DNA of 64,000 nucleotides, taken from the NCBI GenBank assembly GCA_003993805.1, contig RSEF01000006.1:26310562-26374561 (forward strand), in the 5' to 3' direction. Below are positions 52,056 to 64,000 of the stretch, in pieces (position 1 is the first letter of the stretch; every line of letters begins with the position of its first letter). The notes below the pieces were generated by a model. The model did not search any database. It was not told where the DNA came from and saw only the letters and a list, made by a program, of their open reading frames with translations. The translations under genes were made by a program, and so were the position numbers. The stretch is from Himantopus leucocephalus. Lineage: Eukaryota; Chordata; Aves; Charadriiformes; Recurvirostridae.

Positions 52056-52434
52056 TATAAAGAAGGGAGCATTAAGAGCTGCTTAACAGCGTCTGTCCCG
52101 CTCAGCATCGCCGCCGGGGAGGAGGGTCGGCTCAAGGAGGGACCACCGGGGGGCTGCGCGACGTTCCTCCCACCCAAACCCAAGCTCTCCCCGCGCCGTG
52201 TGTGCCAGCCACCTGAGGCGGGGCGCCGCCAGCCCCTGGGGGAGAGAGTCAGGCCGGCACACAGGCCCTGGCACCCGGCTGGTTGCCCGCGCAGCCCGGC
52301 AGCGCCCCGCGCCCCCCTGAGGGGACGGTGGTTCCCGCCCTCCTCGGGGCCGCCCCCCGCGGGCGGGGCCGGCGGCGGGGCAGAACACGGCACGGCACAA
52401 CACGGCACGGAACAACACAGCACGACGCAGCGCG
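52056..52434 (+). promoter_or_regulatory. GSTO1 promoter and 5' UTR in a CpG island
   Basis: Very G+C rich and CpG dense from about 52090. A TATAAA at 52056-52061 lies at its edge. A GC box GGGCGGGGCC at 52361-52370 is about 65 bases before the ATG and is the likelier core element for a CpG-island promoter, placing the start site roughly between 52380 and 52430. Which element sets the start cannot be told from sequence alone. Confidence 0.55.
52384..52428. repeat. 15-bp degenerate tandem repeat just before the GSTO1 start codon
   Basis: Three copies: AACACGGCACGGCAC, AACACGGCACGGAAC and AACACAGCACGACGC. The array ends six bases before the ATG, so it is probably 5' UTR sequence and sets the start-codon context GCAGCGCGATGG. 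Confidence 0.9.
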
Positions 52435-55400
52435 ATGGCGGGCGATCACTCTCGCAGCCTGGGCAAGGGTAAGCAGCGGCCTCAGCAGGCCCACGCCGGG
52501 GCCTCCGGCTGTGGCAGGGGGCACGGGGCACGGGGCACGGGGCTGTGCGTGTGGCGAGTAACGGCTGTTAACGGTCGGGACGGTTGTCTTCTCTCTCCTC
52601 AGGCAGCGCGGCCCCGGGGCCGGTGCCCGAGGGGGTGATCCGGCTCTACAGCATGCGGTTCTGCCCCTTCGCCCAGAGGACGCGCCTCGTCCTCCGCGCC
52701 AAGGGCATCAGGTGAGGCCTTCCCGGCGGGCCGGCACGGCCCCGGGGTCCCGTCCGTCCCCCACAGACCCCCCGCGCTGCCGCGACGGCCCGTCAGGGGT
52801 CGCAGGGGGCGGTTCAAGCTTCTCTCCTAACCTGGGCATCCTAAACGGCTCTTAATTAAACATCCCCGAAAGAACTGAGTGAAAAGGGGTTCCTGTGGGT
52901 GATTTTGTTGTAGAGCTTGAACTTCTTAGGTCTTTTTTGGGGAGCGGCGCCTTGCTGGCGTGGGAAATAAGTAGGCTGTGTATGAAATCAATTATGTAAA
53001 GGCCCAAAGTAAATCCGTAGGGAAAAACCCCAAGACGATTTCTTTTTTTTTAATTTTTCTCTCACCTGTCGTCCTGAATGTTTGCAATGATAGCATTTGA
53101 GCTTTTCCTGGGTAAATATGAGTAGAACCTTAATGTATTTTGTTGTTTGGTTTTGAGGTAAGCTGCAGTGAAAATTTTGGGAGATATGAATATTAAGTGT
53201 TTGTATTACCACTTAGCAAAACACAATAGTGAGTGAGTGACCTTTTCAAAAGGGGAAATATACGGTGTTCCTACAATATCCTCTCACTCCTGTGCCGTAG
53301 TAAGTTCACGGCATTCCACACTTGTGTGTGTTTCTTTTTCAACGTAGCCATGTCGTTTCAGTGTTTTTAAACGGGGGCTAATGCTTCCCTCAGTTTGCAG
53401 CTTCAAAGTAACAGGGTTTTCTACCTGCGGATTCCCACCAAGTCCCAGGCCTGCCAACTGTCTGTTAACCAGCATTGGGCTGGGAGTCCGTATTAGCATA
53501 CTAAATGCTTACCACGCAGTTCTTCTGATAGTGAGATAAGAGTTTGGTTTGTTGGTTTTGTTATTTTCTTGGGTCTTTTTTCCCGAGAGTAGGTGCATTG
53601 AAACTTCCAGGTCCGTTTAATTTTGTTTTTATTTAGTGTCTTTGGACTGACTTTTTTTTTTTGAGCTGGGAGGTTTGTTTTAGCATAGTGATTTTGGAGG
53701 GGTTCTATTGCTACCTAGACATGGTGGGTGCCTTCTGGTAACCTTTGAGTTCTTCTGAAGGTTCAGCAATGTTTAGCAGACCTCTGGGCTTATGAGGAAT
53801 TTTCTGGGGTCACACATGTAACACAGCATATAACATGCTTTGTTATTTAACATAGACATGTTTCCCATGTGTCTTTTTTTTATCAATACCTATTTTGCCT
53901 TTACCCTGCACACCTGTTCTATGTGAGGCCATAGGCAGGGAAGATAAGTAGGTAGGATGCTCTCCTGATTTGCTCTTTGGTGTCAGGTCAGGTTAAAGTT
54001 CAGCTGCATTTCTTAATTGGTGTGTAGCTTATTTTCAATCAAGTGCTTCTTTCTTAGAATGTCCCTGAACCTGCATGTGATAAGTGTGCTGCATTCTGAG
54101 CTTGACCTTTGTTTTTAGCATGACTATAAGGGCTGCATCTGTGCTTGCAGACTGTTCATGTGTCTTCTATTAGTTTAACAAACAACTCATTGTAAGTCAA
54201 TGCTGATTTTGTCCAGCAAAGGGAAGTGCTCCCTGGCAGTATTCCTATGTGTCAAATGCTTAGTTCTGCAAAGTACTTCAGGGAAGGCTCAAGAGAGCAG
54301 GGGAATGAGGATTCAGCCTCTCAAGTACTGTAGCTGTTGAGGTATGATGACTGCATTTTGCTATGGCATGGCGTGGACTGTAGCAGAACTGAGCCTGTTT
54401 GGGTCTTGTTTCTTTCGCTCTTTTAGCCATGAAGTAATCAACATCAATCTGAAGAACAAACCTGACTGGTTCTTTGAGAAGAACCCCTTTGGCCTGGTTC
54501 CTGTTCTGGAGACCAGCAAAGGCCAGCTGATCTATGAATCTCCAATTACTTGTGAATATTTGGATGAAGCATTTCCAGGAAAGAAGTTGATGCCTTCGGA
54601 CCCATATGAGCGAGCCTTTCAGAAGATGGTCTTGGAACACTTTTCAAAGGTACTGCATGACCAGGGTGGGATTGTGTGTCTTACTTCACTGTAGGGTCAA
54701 AAGCTGCAGCTCTGTTGCCATCACTGCTTTTGTGCCTTAAGAGGAGGGTCTTGTGTCTGGGAGAAGCATTTAAATAACTGAAGGGGTTATTTGGGGCCTC
54801 TTGCTGTGAGCACATGAAAACCACTGTGTGTCTGAATTGCTCCCGGTGTTTGCATAGGGATGGATGCAGGAAGACAGCGAAGCTAGTGACAGTGTATATG
54901 ACTGAGGCAGGATTTTGAGCATCCTACAATAGAGGAAAGGTTAGGAGTCCAAACTAGCTGAATGCTTGAGACCTAGGCAGTGACAATTGCTGTATTTTGA
55001 GCTGAGTCTTTCTGTAGGAAGTACTGTATGAATGCAGAATGTGAAGAATGCCTGACTGAGAGAGCCTACGGCCATGGACAAGAGATGTCAGGTGGCTGTA
55101 GATAAGGGACATGTATAAGAAGACTGGTTTTGGCTCTCGCTAGGGATTTGAGGTGGACACTGCGCCTGACTGGAAGTAACCTCTCTGTACCCTAAACATA
55201 GAAAATGCAAGCACGTGCTTTGAAGAGTCTAGGAAGTGAAAGAAGTCAACTTGGATATGAGGCAGCAGGGGAGAGGAAGCAGTGGAAGATGCAAAGAGAT
55301 GTGGACAATGAAGGGGGATACAGGGAGGATATATTTATAGAATCATAGGATAGTTTGGGTTGGAAGTGACCTCCAAAGATCATCTAGTCCAACCTCGCCG

Positions 55401-58400
55401 GCAATGATCAGGGTCATCTTCAACTAGAGGAGGTTGCTCAGAGCCCCGTCCAGCCTGACCTTGAATGTTTCCAGGGATGGGGCACCTACCACCTCCCTGG
55501 GTAACCTGTTCCAGTGTTTCACCACCCTCAGCGTGTTAAAAAAAATAAATAAATAATCTTCCTTATATGTAGTCTAAATCTACCCTCTTTTAGTTTAAAA
55601 CCATTACCCCTTGTCCTGTTGTAACAGTCCCTGCTAAAAAGTTTGTCCCCATTTTTCTTATAAGCCCCCTTGCCCCCTTTAAGTACTGAAAGGCTGCAAT
55701 AAGATCTTCCTGGAGTCTTCTCTTCTCCAGGATGAGCAACCCAGACTCTCTCAGCCTGTCCTTATCGGGGAGGTGCTCCAGCCCTCTGGTCATTTTGGTG
55801 GCCCTCCTACGGACCTGTTGGAACGGGTCCAGGTCTTTCCTATGTTGGGGCCTCCAGATCTGAATGCAGTTCTCCAGGTGGGGTCTCATGAGAGCAGAGT
55901 AGAGGCGCAGAATCACCTCCCTCGACCTGCTGGCCACGCTGCTTTTGATGCAACCCAGGATGTGGTTGGCTTTCTGGGCTGCGAGTGCACATTGTCTGCT
56001 TGTGTCCAGCTTTTCATCCACCAGTACCTCCAGTCCTTCTCTGCAGGCCTGCTCTCAACTTACAACAAGTCTTTCTGAATAGGCATGATGGGAAGAGGGC
56101 TACAGGGAGGCATGTTACAAGAAATGAAACGTGCACTCAGTGTTGGTTATATGAATGACAAGATCTTAGAAAAATGTTATCTATGAGCTTTAAGAATATA
56201 ATTTAGTTAGGCTTGGTCACTGGGCAACTTCCTGGTACTGTATGCCAATTTCTCTGGCAATTACCAAACTGGAAAATGCACAGGTTTGTAGAAACCTGCA
56301 TATCTTGGGCTGCCTGTCTTAAAGTACCTTGAATGTTGATAATTTTTTCCATCTGCCTTTTTTTTAATCTGCCTTTTTTTCCTCCTTTCCCTCTTCCTTC
56401 CCCCTCCCCTTTTTTTCTCCTTTTTACAGTGTGTGCAGATGGGAAGCATGCCTTCTTTTCATTATTCTCCTTTTATTACAAGATTGAAATTCATTAGTAT
56501 TTGCATTCGTTTTTCCTTTAAGCCTTTGCTTACCTTTTATGAAGTATAAAAGATTTCTATTAATGGACTTTATTTAACTATTTAAAGTTATATCTTTAAT
56601 ATTTAACTTGCATCTAGCATCTTAACATCTTAAGCTCTGAGTGACTTCTATTACAATAATACAAACATTAAAGCTTTTTTCTTTCCTTTGTATAGATAAC
56701 CCCCATAGTTTTCAAGTATTTTGTGGCAGTCAAAGATGGACAGGACACCACAGCGCTTAAAGCAGAGATTGCTGAAAAGTTTGGCAAACTTGAAGAGGTA
56801 AGAGTATTTCATGATAACGACCAGGTTGCTAGTCATCGTATGATTGCTTTTTTCTTTCATGCTTTGGCCTTTGGAACTAGATCTCTTCTTGTTCAGTTGG
56901 TAGTAATAGCAATGAACAGTCTTTTGATTTACTCCCCCCAGCCTAGGATGCACAACAGTGCCATTAGAGTAAATTCGAAGTAGCTAAACTAGATTTCATC
57001 TGTATGATGAAGGCTGTGTGGACTTATGGAGTTTTATGAATTCTAGCTGACTGCTGTTGTCTTAAAAGTCTTTTTTGTGCTTAAAAGGTAAGGAGACCTT
57101 GCAGCATATTCTAAGAGCAAGGGCTGAGGAGTTTGAGCTGCTGAAAAGCATCTGTAGCTCTGCTGAAGTCAGTGCAGATACCCTGGTGATGAAATAAAAT
57201 CTTTTTTGTTTGGTGCGGGGGGAATCAAGAAAAGCTACTCTAAGTATGTTGGTGACAAAAGGAAGACTAGGGAAGACTTTCTCTGGAAGGAAACAGGAGA
57301 CCTACTTACCTGGTACACAGACAAGGCTGACGTACCCAATGACACCAGCAAGGGCTCTAACCACACCACCCAAGCAGCAGAAGGCAAAGGCAGGGTCTGA
57401 GAGAATGAGGTAGAAGAACCTGGAGAAGACCAGGTTTGGTACCACCTAAGGAACCTGAAGGTGCACAAGTCTATAGGACCTGATGAGATTCATCTGTGGG
57501 TGCTGAGGGAACTGGTGGATGAAGTTGCCAAGCNNNNNNNNNNNNNNNNNNNNNNNNNNNNNNNNNNNNNNNNNNNNNNNNNNNNNNNNNNNNNNNNNNN
57601 NNNNNNNNNNNNNNNNNNNNNNNNNNNNNNNNNCTTCAAGGTCCCTTCCAACCTAAACCATTCTATGATTCTAATACAATCTGTCCCTTGCAGAAACCCA
57701 CCTGTGTTCTGCTACACTGTTGTGTAATGCAACTTCAGCAGAGCTCCAGAAGTGTGAGGTGGCTTTGATACGCTGTATTAGCAACTCCACAATCCTGATT
57801 TAGTGTCAGTAGTTGTTCTTGGCTAGTCTGAACAGCTGCAGACTTGCCTTTATCACGAACCCATTCCTTCTGTGTTTTTAGCAGCCATGACTAATGCTTG
57901 TCTGGCTTGATCAAGAAGCATTCTTCTGTAGTGTTTCTCTTCTGGTGCAAAGCTACGAATAGCTTTCTAGTACTTTCCTAATTCTCCTAACAGTCATGTG
58001 CATTCTGCTTCCCCACGCCTTTGACTTGCCAAAGTAAAATTGTTTTCAGAGTAGCCTTGTCTGTCTGATTTGGCTGATGCTGGAGTAGTGCAGATGTCAA
58101 ATGAGTTCTTGGGGGAAGCCATGTGTGTTTCACTTCCCTGAAATACAAAGCTATTGAACATTAAGGAAGTATTAACCTTCCTCCTGCTTTATTAATGCTG
58201 TGAAATACTTGGTGCTCCTTCAGTGTCTCTATTTTACTATATCCTGAAGGATTTTGCAGGAGCAGCTGAAGGTCACATGAGGAAGGGAGCTGTGCAAACC
58301 TCACTCAGCCTATTGCAAGAGATATTCGAGAAGGGAAGTGTTTGAAACACTTCTGTATTTAGTTTGCTGCTACCCGACAGAGGGAGCTGTGTTCCCATCT

Positions 58401-61400
58401 CTGGGAACGTGCAATAGAATCACAGAATGATCAGGGTTGGAAAGGACCTCTGGAGATCATCTAGTCCAACCCCCCTGTCAGAGCAGGTTCACCTACAGCA
58501 GGTTGCACAGGAAACAACTGCCAGGTTATATTCTGCCAGACACGTGGTAACTCAAACAGCTTGATGCTCCCTGAAGAACTGCTTTAAAAATTCTACTACC
58601 TCGTGGGGGTTAGGGGACAGGGTATAAATTCCTTAGGAGTGCTGTACAAATTTGTTGTGTGTCCAAATTTGAAGACAAAGATTTGTAAGGTCTCTTGGAT
58701 TCCATGTTTAAAATGCCAAAGTGTCTGCAAACAGAGGGACTTCTCTTATGAAACAAGAGACCAAGCTCTGGAGGTTCCTTAAAGCACATTAAACTTGGAT
58801 GACCATGGCACTTGAAATGTATCAGAAGCATAAATGTAACAGGAGAACTTGCTGCATTCTTTGTGCCCCTGCTTTCTGTGCTGAGCTGCGGGGATCTCTG
58901 TCTGGTGTATGTGGATGATCGGCTTGCTTCCTGTTCCCTTTGCACCTGGAATCAAATCCAGTTCTAGATGTAATGTTAGAAATGCTTTCCTGGCACTGCT
59001 TGGCCTCAAATGCAATGGGAAAAGAGTCCATGCTAAAACGGTGTTCTAGTTTACCTGGATGTTAAATTTAGCTGGACTTACTGCTCAAGAAATGCATGTG
59101 CATTTTTATGTTTGATTAGTCTGTGCCATTAATGCTTTTTGACAAGTAAGAAATCATGAACTGACAGATTCTGAGAGTTAAATTCCTTTTTTTTGTGCAC
59201 GAGCTACAGCTTACTAGTGATTCACATGTTGTGACAGTTTGAACCACTGCAGAAGACCTGGACTGACAGTGTATGAAATAGTTAAGCTTGACACTACAGC
59301 TACTTTACTGACTAGCTCTGACTCCCCAGATATTCCATGTAGAGGAGAAATGTGCTGTATCTGCATTATTTGCTGTCTGATTCCTTCCGTATGCCTACAT
59401 TTGTCTACAAGGTGGGAGTATTTTGTTACTGTAGAGTCCTGCTGCAGTAATTCCCTTCTGATGGCAATTGTCATCTCTCGCCCCTCACAGATTCTGTCCA
59501 AATGCAACACTGTGTTTTACGGTGGGGACTCGATCTCCATGCTTGACTACATGATCTGGCCGTGGTTTGAACGTCTGGAACCATTCCAGCTGAAGGAGTG
59601 AGTACCTCGCCTGGCTTCTAGTGCATACTAGAGTGCCTCAGCATAAATATACTTTGCAGCAATGGGCCACTCTTGGAAGCTGCTGAAGAAAGTTTGTATT
59701 GTGTTACAGTTTGGGGGAAGCATCTTCTCAAAAGAGAGATGAGTAGTTCAGGGATCTTCTGTAAATGGGCTTTCTTTCACCAGGTCTGTTTTCCTACCAA
59801 GTAATTTTGACAGATCTGGAAGAAGTGGTTAAAATACAGGACTTTGTCCCTAACGTCACAGATGAAAATGGTCTTTATTTGAAGGGGATGGAAGTATGGA
59901 TGCCTAGGTTCAAATTTCTTGGTCCAAACCCTCAGACTCGAAATGCAGTCTTATGGTTCTCTTTGGAAATCCTAGGTTGACAAAGGAGGGTGATTTTGTT
60001 TTGAGATGAGTAAGCTGTATCCTACCTTGCTGTAGCTAATAGATCTGTCCCTGTTGTAATAGCATTTTTTTAATATGTAAATAAATGTCTTGGGTCTGCT
60101 ATGTCCTGAAACAGCTCCAGTTACCATGATGTTACATTAATACATAGGGGAGATGGTATTAAAGAAAAAGTGTTTTATAGGTGGTTTAAAACAGGACTAA
60201 AGAGTCAGCTTGTATGAGGAAATGGGTGATAAAAGCGGAGGATGAGTACAGGAACACTTAGTCTCGCCCTGGTGCCTAAAGCATTCTTGAAGAACAAGAA
60301 AAGTGCAGGGAATCCTCAGCATTGAAACTTCTGGCACTGTAAAATGAGGGCTTTACTGATGGGTTAGTGACTGACTTTGTCTCCCTGTATGGTCCTTGAC
60401 TGGAAGGGGAAATACTACAAGTGATATAGCAGCATAGGTCTGGAGTCATGAGGGTATTTGAATGATTGAGGATCTGAGCCATTGTATGTTAAGAAAAGAT
60501 GCTTTCTGGGTAAGGGTTAGGAGTTACCTTGGAGAAGTTACGCATTAACTAAACTTGTGAGTTGGAAATTGTAATGCAAAGTGCTTGGGTCAATCTGCCA
60601 GAAGAGAATGAAAATAATAAATTACACTGTTAAGCTTTCGATTTGCCACACAGTTGGGTTGGTGGGTTTTTTTCCAGATGTGTCTGAGAGGGTTTATAGA
60701 TTTAATCTGTTAATCAAATCCTCAGTTTCCTTAATAGACTGTGTCTGTGTTTTGAGCTGCTGGGTTGCAGAGCAGTGCAAACCACACAGCTTGTCTTGAT
60801 ATGCAAGAGAGGAGAGAAGAAGTTCATGAGTTGTGGAGGACTCCTCAACCACTGTACACAGCATTTGTTTCAAGAATCACCATTAGCAAAGCATTCCAGA
60901 GGGAGGCAGTAGTGCACAAGCCTCTGCCCTCAACTCGGAGCAGATGATAAGAGCTGGGTTTTTTTTGCAACAGGGATAACGTAAGCAAAAACATGCTAAT
61001 ATCTTGTGCAATAAGTGCTCATTTGTGTTTTTGCACAGCTTTGCAGAGCACACAAGCTTTGTAAGAATTCTTTCACTTTCCAAATGCTAGCGTGTCTTCT
61101 ATGATCTGATATGTATTTTTGTCACCTGCTCCTAGCTGAACACTATACTGGGAGGGAGAAAGCAAAACAAGCAGTAAAATAGAATTGCTCAAGCTGTTTT
61201 TCTTCCTTGATGCCCTCGAAGTTTCCCATTTGCGTTACCCAGTCTCTTTCCTTTTCCCGTAGCTCTCTGAGTCACACCCCAAAGCTCCAACGTTGGATGG
61301 AGGCCATGAAGGAGGACCCTGCTGTCAAGGCTACAATGACTGACCCACAAATATTCAAAGATTACCTCCAGCTCTATTTGAAGAACAGCCCTGAGGCATG

Positions 61401-61416
61401 TGATTACGGGCTTTGA
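52435..61416 (+). CDS. GSTO1: GSTO1, omega-class glutathione S-transferase
   Basis: Cytosolic omega GST: glutathione-dependent thioltransferase, dehydroascorbate reductase and methylarsonate reductase. Coding exons 52435-52468, 52603-52711, 54427-54649, 56696-56797, 59491-59597 and 61263-61416 give 242 residues (human 241). The N-terminal thioredoxin fold has the omega signature [14 protein letters not shown] with catalytic Cys32, in place of the Tyr or Ser of most GSTs. Glutathione-binding residues by human numbering are kept: Lys59, Val72, Glu85, Ser86 ([28 protein letters not shown]). The helical C-terminal domain includes [15 protein letters not shown] and ends [13 protein letters not shown]. 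The usual N-terminal extension ([14 protein letters not shown]) is present. All phases agree. Introns 3 and 4 carry CR1 elements. It could also represent a lineage with one omega gene, since no GSTO2 is seen in the remaining 2.6 kb. Confidence 0.97.
52519..52539. repeat. GGGCACG heptamer, three units
   Basis: Three perfect 7-bp units in GSTO1 intron 1, followed by GGGGC. Confidence 0.9.
52603..52711 (+). other. GSTO1: GSTO1 exon 2 with catalytic cysteine
   Basis: Encodes residues 12-47 plus two bases of codon 48, including Cys32 in RFCPFAQRT. The exon is very G+C rich, unlike exons 3-6, because it lies inside the promoter CpG island. Codon 48 is completed as AGC (Ser) by exon 3, where human has Arg. 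Confidence 0.93.
55338..56057 (-). mobile_element. CR1 LINE, minus orientation, with partial reverse-transcriptase ORF
   Basis: The 3' end (TAGAATCATAGGATAGTTTG in reverse) is followed by a CR1 ORF2 C-terminus. A 143-codon frame at 55590-56021 on the minus strand includes [20 protein letters not shown] and [19 protein letters not shown], the conserved post-catalytic region of CR1 reverse transcriptase. It is 5' truncated and lacks the endonuclease and catalytic RT motifs, so it is inactive. An interruption near TTAAAAAAAATAAATAAATA marks decay. It lies in GSTO1 intron 3, antisense. Confidence 0.95.
57206..57675 (+). mobile_element. CR1 LINE, plus orientation, interrupted by an assembly gap
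   Basis: Left part carries decayed ORF2 sequence ([31 protein letters not shown], the conserved start of the RT domain), then the N gap, then the CR1 3' end CCATTCTATGATTCT. The gap therefore replaces most of the RT domain or marks an internal deletion. It lies in GSTO1 intron 4, sense. Confidence 0.92.
57534..57633. other. Assembly gap of 100 N inside a CR1 element
   Basis: Exactly 100 N. From the CR1 blocks on either side (RT start to 3' end), an intact element would need more than 1 kb here. Confidence 0.98.
58413..58511 (-). mobile_element. Short CR1 LINE 3' fragment, minus orientation
   Basis: Begins AATAGAATCACAGAATGATC and continues GGGTTGGAAAGGACCTCTGG and GCAGGTTCACCTACAGCAGG, a CR1 3' end in reverse, in GSTO1 intron 4. 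Confidence 0.92.
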
Positions 61417-61528
61417 GGTGCCAGTAGGCACATGCTTGCTGAAGTGTCAGTGCTTCTTTTCAGTGTGAGCTGTGAGGATCTAGTGTAATTTGGCATGGGC
61501 TCTTCTGTGGTTGCGTTTCATAATGGGG

Positions 61529-61534
61529 AATAAA
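61529..61534 (+). terminator. GSTO1 polyadenylation signal
   Basis: AATAAA lies 113 bases after the GSTO1 stop codon. Another AATAAA at 61780-61785 could give a longer 3' UTR. Confidence 0.7.
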
Positions 61535-64000
61535 TCTGTGCTGAAAAGGCTGAGAAACCTTCTTTGAACTCCACTCCTTCCTGTTAGGAGGAGGATGTGC
61601 TGGCTTCAGGCAGGAGATGGAAAGTCATTGCTGGGCATGTATATCGCGTGAAGGAAAATGTTGGCTTTACTCAGAGGTAATGTTCTCTTATCTCTGGCCT
61701 CTCTAGAGGCATTGCTGGTGGGCAGTCTCTGTACTGACCCTGTTACTTTGTTTAAAAATTGTAATACTGGTGTCTTGAAAATAAATGAAAAGCAAACAAT
61801 GTTGTCTTTAAACAGCTTTTTCTCCCTCTTTCCAGGCAGCTATTAGTCACTGGACTGGTGGCGCAGAGAGGAGCGAGGCACTGTAAAGGCTAAAAAAGAT
61901 AGTATGGTCTCTGAAGTTAAGATGCAGTTACCTAGTACAAACTGTCCTCCTCTAGACACCACTGAAATCGACACCCTACCCACTTATCCCTGCTGAAGTC
62001 ATGTTTGCAGGGACCATCTAGTAATGGCTTCTAATTTGGGCTAGATTTGCTAGTGGAGTGTGTGGTTATAATCCTTCTCTGCCCTTCTGAAGTAGGGTCG
62101 TGTTTATTCTAGGTCCTAACCTCAATTATCCTAAAGGCTGGAGTAGGGAGTAAAGCTAACAGAAACCATATCCCGAGCAGAAGGACATTCATTTTCTGTT
62201 CTGCTCCAGAACTCAAAGCATTGCTATACATGTCAAGATGTAGATGAAATAAGAGAACTGAAGTAGGAGGAGTTCAGTCAGAGCATTACATACTGGTGGT
62301 GTCTTGCTGCTGGTGAAGGAATTGGTACATTCTGATCCTCGCATTTGCCTGCAGATGCTTTGCAGTTGAACATCTTTTGAAGCTATCCTGTATGCTAATA
62401 TAGCAAAGTGGGGACAAGATTATTTGAATGAAAAGTAGTCACAGGAAAGACTTCTTCCTCTCTCTTTTTTTTCCTTTTTTCTCTCCACATAGGGAACTAA
62501 AAGAACTGTGACCCATTCTGATGTTGCTCAACTGTATGTCTCTCTCTGACAGACCACTAACAACCCAAACTGGCCATAGTTCCAGGAAACAAGCAGAAAG
62601 AAATGAGGCAAAGCATTATGTTCAGGGACAGGGCTGTGGTTCCTGTGGTGCTGAGGCAGTTGTCATGAGATACACGAGACTGTTCCTGTCTGTCTCCCAT
62701 TGCAATGAGGTAAAGTAGCATAGGAGAAGGTGGTTGTTCATGGTTTTCCTGGTAATTGAGGCACTGAGTGTCGTGGAGCTTTTCTAGAGGAAAACCAGAC
62801 TAATCTTTTTTTACCTTTAACATGTTCTACCTGAGCGTGCTAACTCTGAGGAGGTGCATGCTTGTGCACCTTCAAGTAGGAAAGCAGATATAAAAGACAG
62901 ATTTGATGAGGAAAAAGACTTAGCAGGAACTTAGTCTGTCAGCTTGTGGCTATTGGAGGGGATTGTTTATGCTCCTACTAGCTGTAATTCAAACTATGCA
63001 GGTTTTTTCCCTCCTGTTTATCTTTGTGGCTTTTAAACACACCTGGCACTACTTAGAGAAATACTAATTTCTCTGCTGTTTCTTCTAGAATGCTGCTGTT
63101 CTTTAAAAAATTTCCCAGTCCAGATCTGATGGTGTGCATGTTTTGTAGACTTGTCATTAGAGAACCCAGAGAAAGCATAAAGCTGTGAGGTGTGTTGTCA
63201 GAATGTGGATCTAGGCTGTTTCATTAGACGAAAGCAGGATTTGAGCTTGATGAAGCCACTATCTCTGAAATGGTGTTGGTAGGATCTCAGTGGTAAACTT
63301 CCAAGGATTAACTGCAGAATGTCTTGATTTTATTAGCTGCTGTGTCGGGCTTGTTCAAGCTGTTACTATAGTAGGCTCTAAGTTGGCTTCTATAAGTGTG
63401 CTAGGAATATGTTGCAGTTTGCTTCAGTGTATTATTGGATGCTAGTGGGAGATGTGACATTAGGGAGATCCAATAATAGGTTAACAGCAGAGACTGACAT
63501 CCAAAACCTGAACTGGCTAGGGCTAGACCATGGTAACCTGGAGGCTGTGTTGCCCAAACAGGAAGATGTGCTCTCCCTATCTTTATCTAGTGGCTGCAGA
63601 CTGTACCATTATAAATATGCTGCTTCAGCAAAAAAAGTAAAATGAACTATTCTGCCTTATAATTTAGTATTAAATATCAGTGTTCTAAATCCCCAGGCAG
63701 ACAGCTGGGGTCCTGAACTCATTACAGCACACCAAGAAAGGCAGGCCTCAGGCAAAGTGTTCTTGATGTGGTAATGAATATGCAACACTTTGGCCTACTC
63801 TTCAAAGGAAAGGAAAAGTTATGTGGAATGGACTGGCTCTCTCCTTTCACGGTGCATGGGTGTAAAGGATATATCGTATTAGTTTAAAGAGGCTAAGAAA
63901 AGAAAACACGTATCTTTGGTTTTGGTCAACAGAGGAAAAAGATGGAAATTAATAATAAAAGGATCAAGCAGATGAACAGATCTGCCTTTCAGTCAGAGCT
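61535..64000. other. Downstream flank of GSTO1, no gene recognised
   Basis: No exon resembling GSTO2, the next gene in mammals, and no other recognisable coding sequence. Open frames such as 62521-62718 and 63409-63645 on the plus strand lack features. No clear CR1 fragment is visible. Confidence 0.55.

Noticed and set aside
52055..52531. Minus-strand frame of 158 codons, and overlapping frames on both strands, across the GSTO1 promoter
   Set aside because: Stop-poor because of high G+C. It overlaps the GSTO1 CpG island, exon 1 and a repeat array, and its Pro/Arg/Cys-rich content is typical of antisense GC-rich DNA.
55590..56021. Minus-strand frame of 143 codons as a host gene
   Set aside because: It is the C-terminal part of a truncated CR1 reverse transcriptase, so it is listed as a mobile element.

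Overview
This is an avian nuclear genome window. It has vertebrate intron-exon genes, several CR1 LINE fragments with the typical 3' end (repeats of ATTCTRTG), and two scaffold gaps of exactly 100 N. The gene order SFR1(+) - CFAP43(-) - GSTO1(+) matches human 10q25, recalled from general knowledge. I found no RNA genes, CRISPR arrays or prokaryotic features.

Layout. A GC-rich segment with a tandem repeat lies at 1-359. SFR1, a RAD51 filament cofactor, occupies 1903-4354 in four coding exons; the first contributes only 13 coding bases. A tail-to-tail intergenic stretch at 4355-7417 holds two CR1 pieces in opposite orientation on either side of an N gap. CFAP43, an axonemal WD-repeat and coiled-coil protein, runs on the minus strand from its start in a CpG-rich promoter at 49706 down to 7418. 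I could place 34 coding exons that join in a continuous frame of about 1445 codons. A CpG-rich head-to-head interval at 49707-52434 separates it from GSTO1, which has six coding exons, 242 residues and catalytic Cys32. GSTO1 introns 3 and 4 contain CR1 copies. From 61535 to the end I see no gene.

The three genes are not a pathway. They act in homologous recombination, cilium/flagellum motility and glutathione-dependent thiol chemistry, and they are neighbours by conserved synteny. The exon models come from hand-reading splice sites and frames and from recalled human proteins. Exon phases agree at every junction listed, which is the main support.

No new multi-gene system is visible. The observations most worth checking are the 3' end of CFAP43 (a stop codon that coincides with a donor-like site, and a gap nearby that could hide more exons), a possible intron-retention isoform at CFAP43 exon 25, the tiny first SFR1 coding exon, an inverted CR1 pair around GSTO1 exon 4, and short repeats next to start codons and splice sites.
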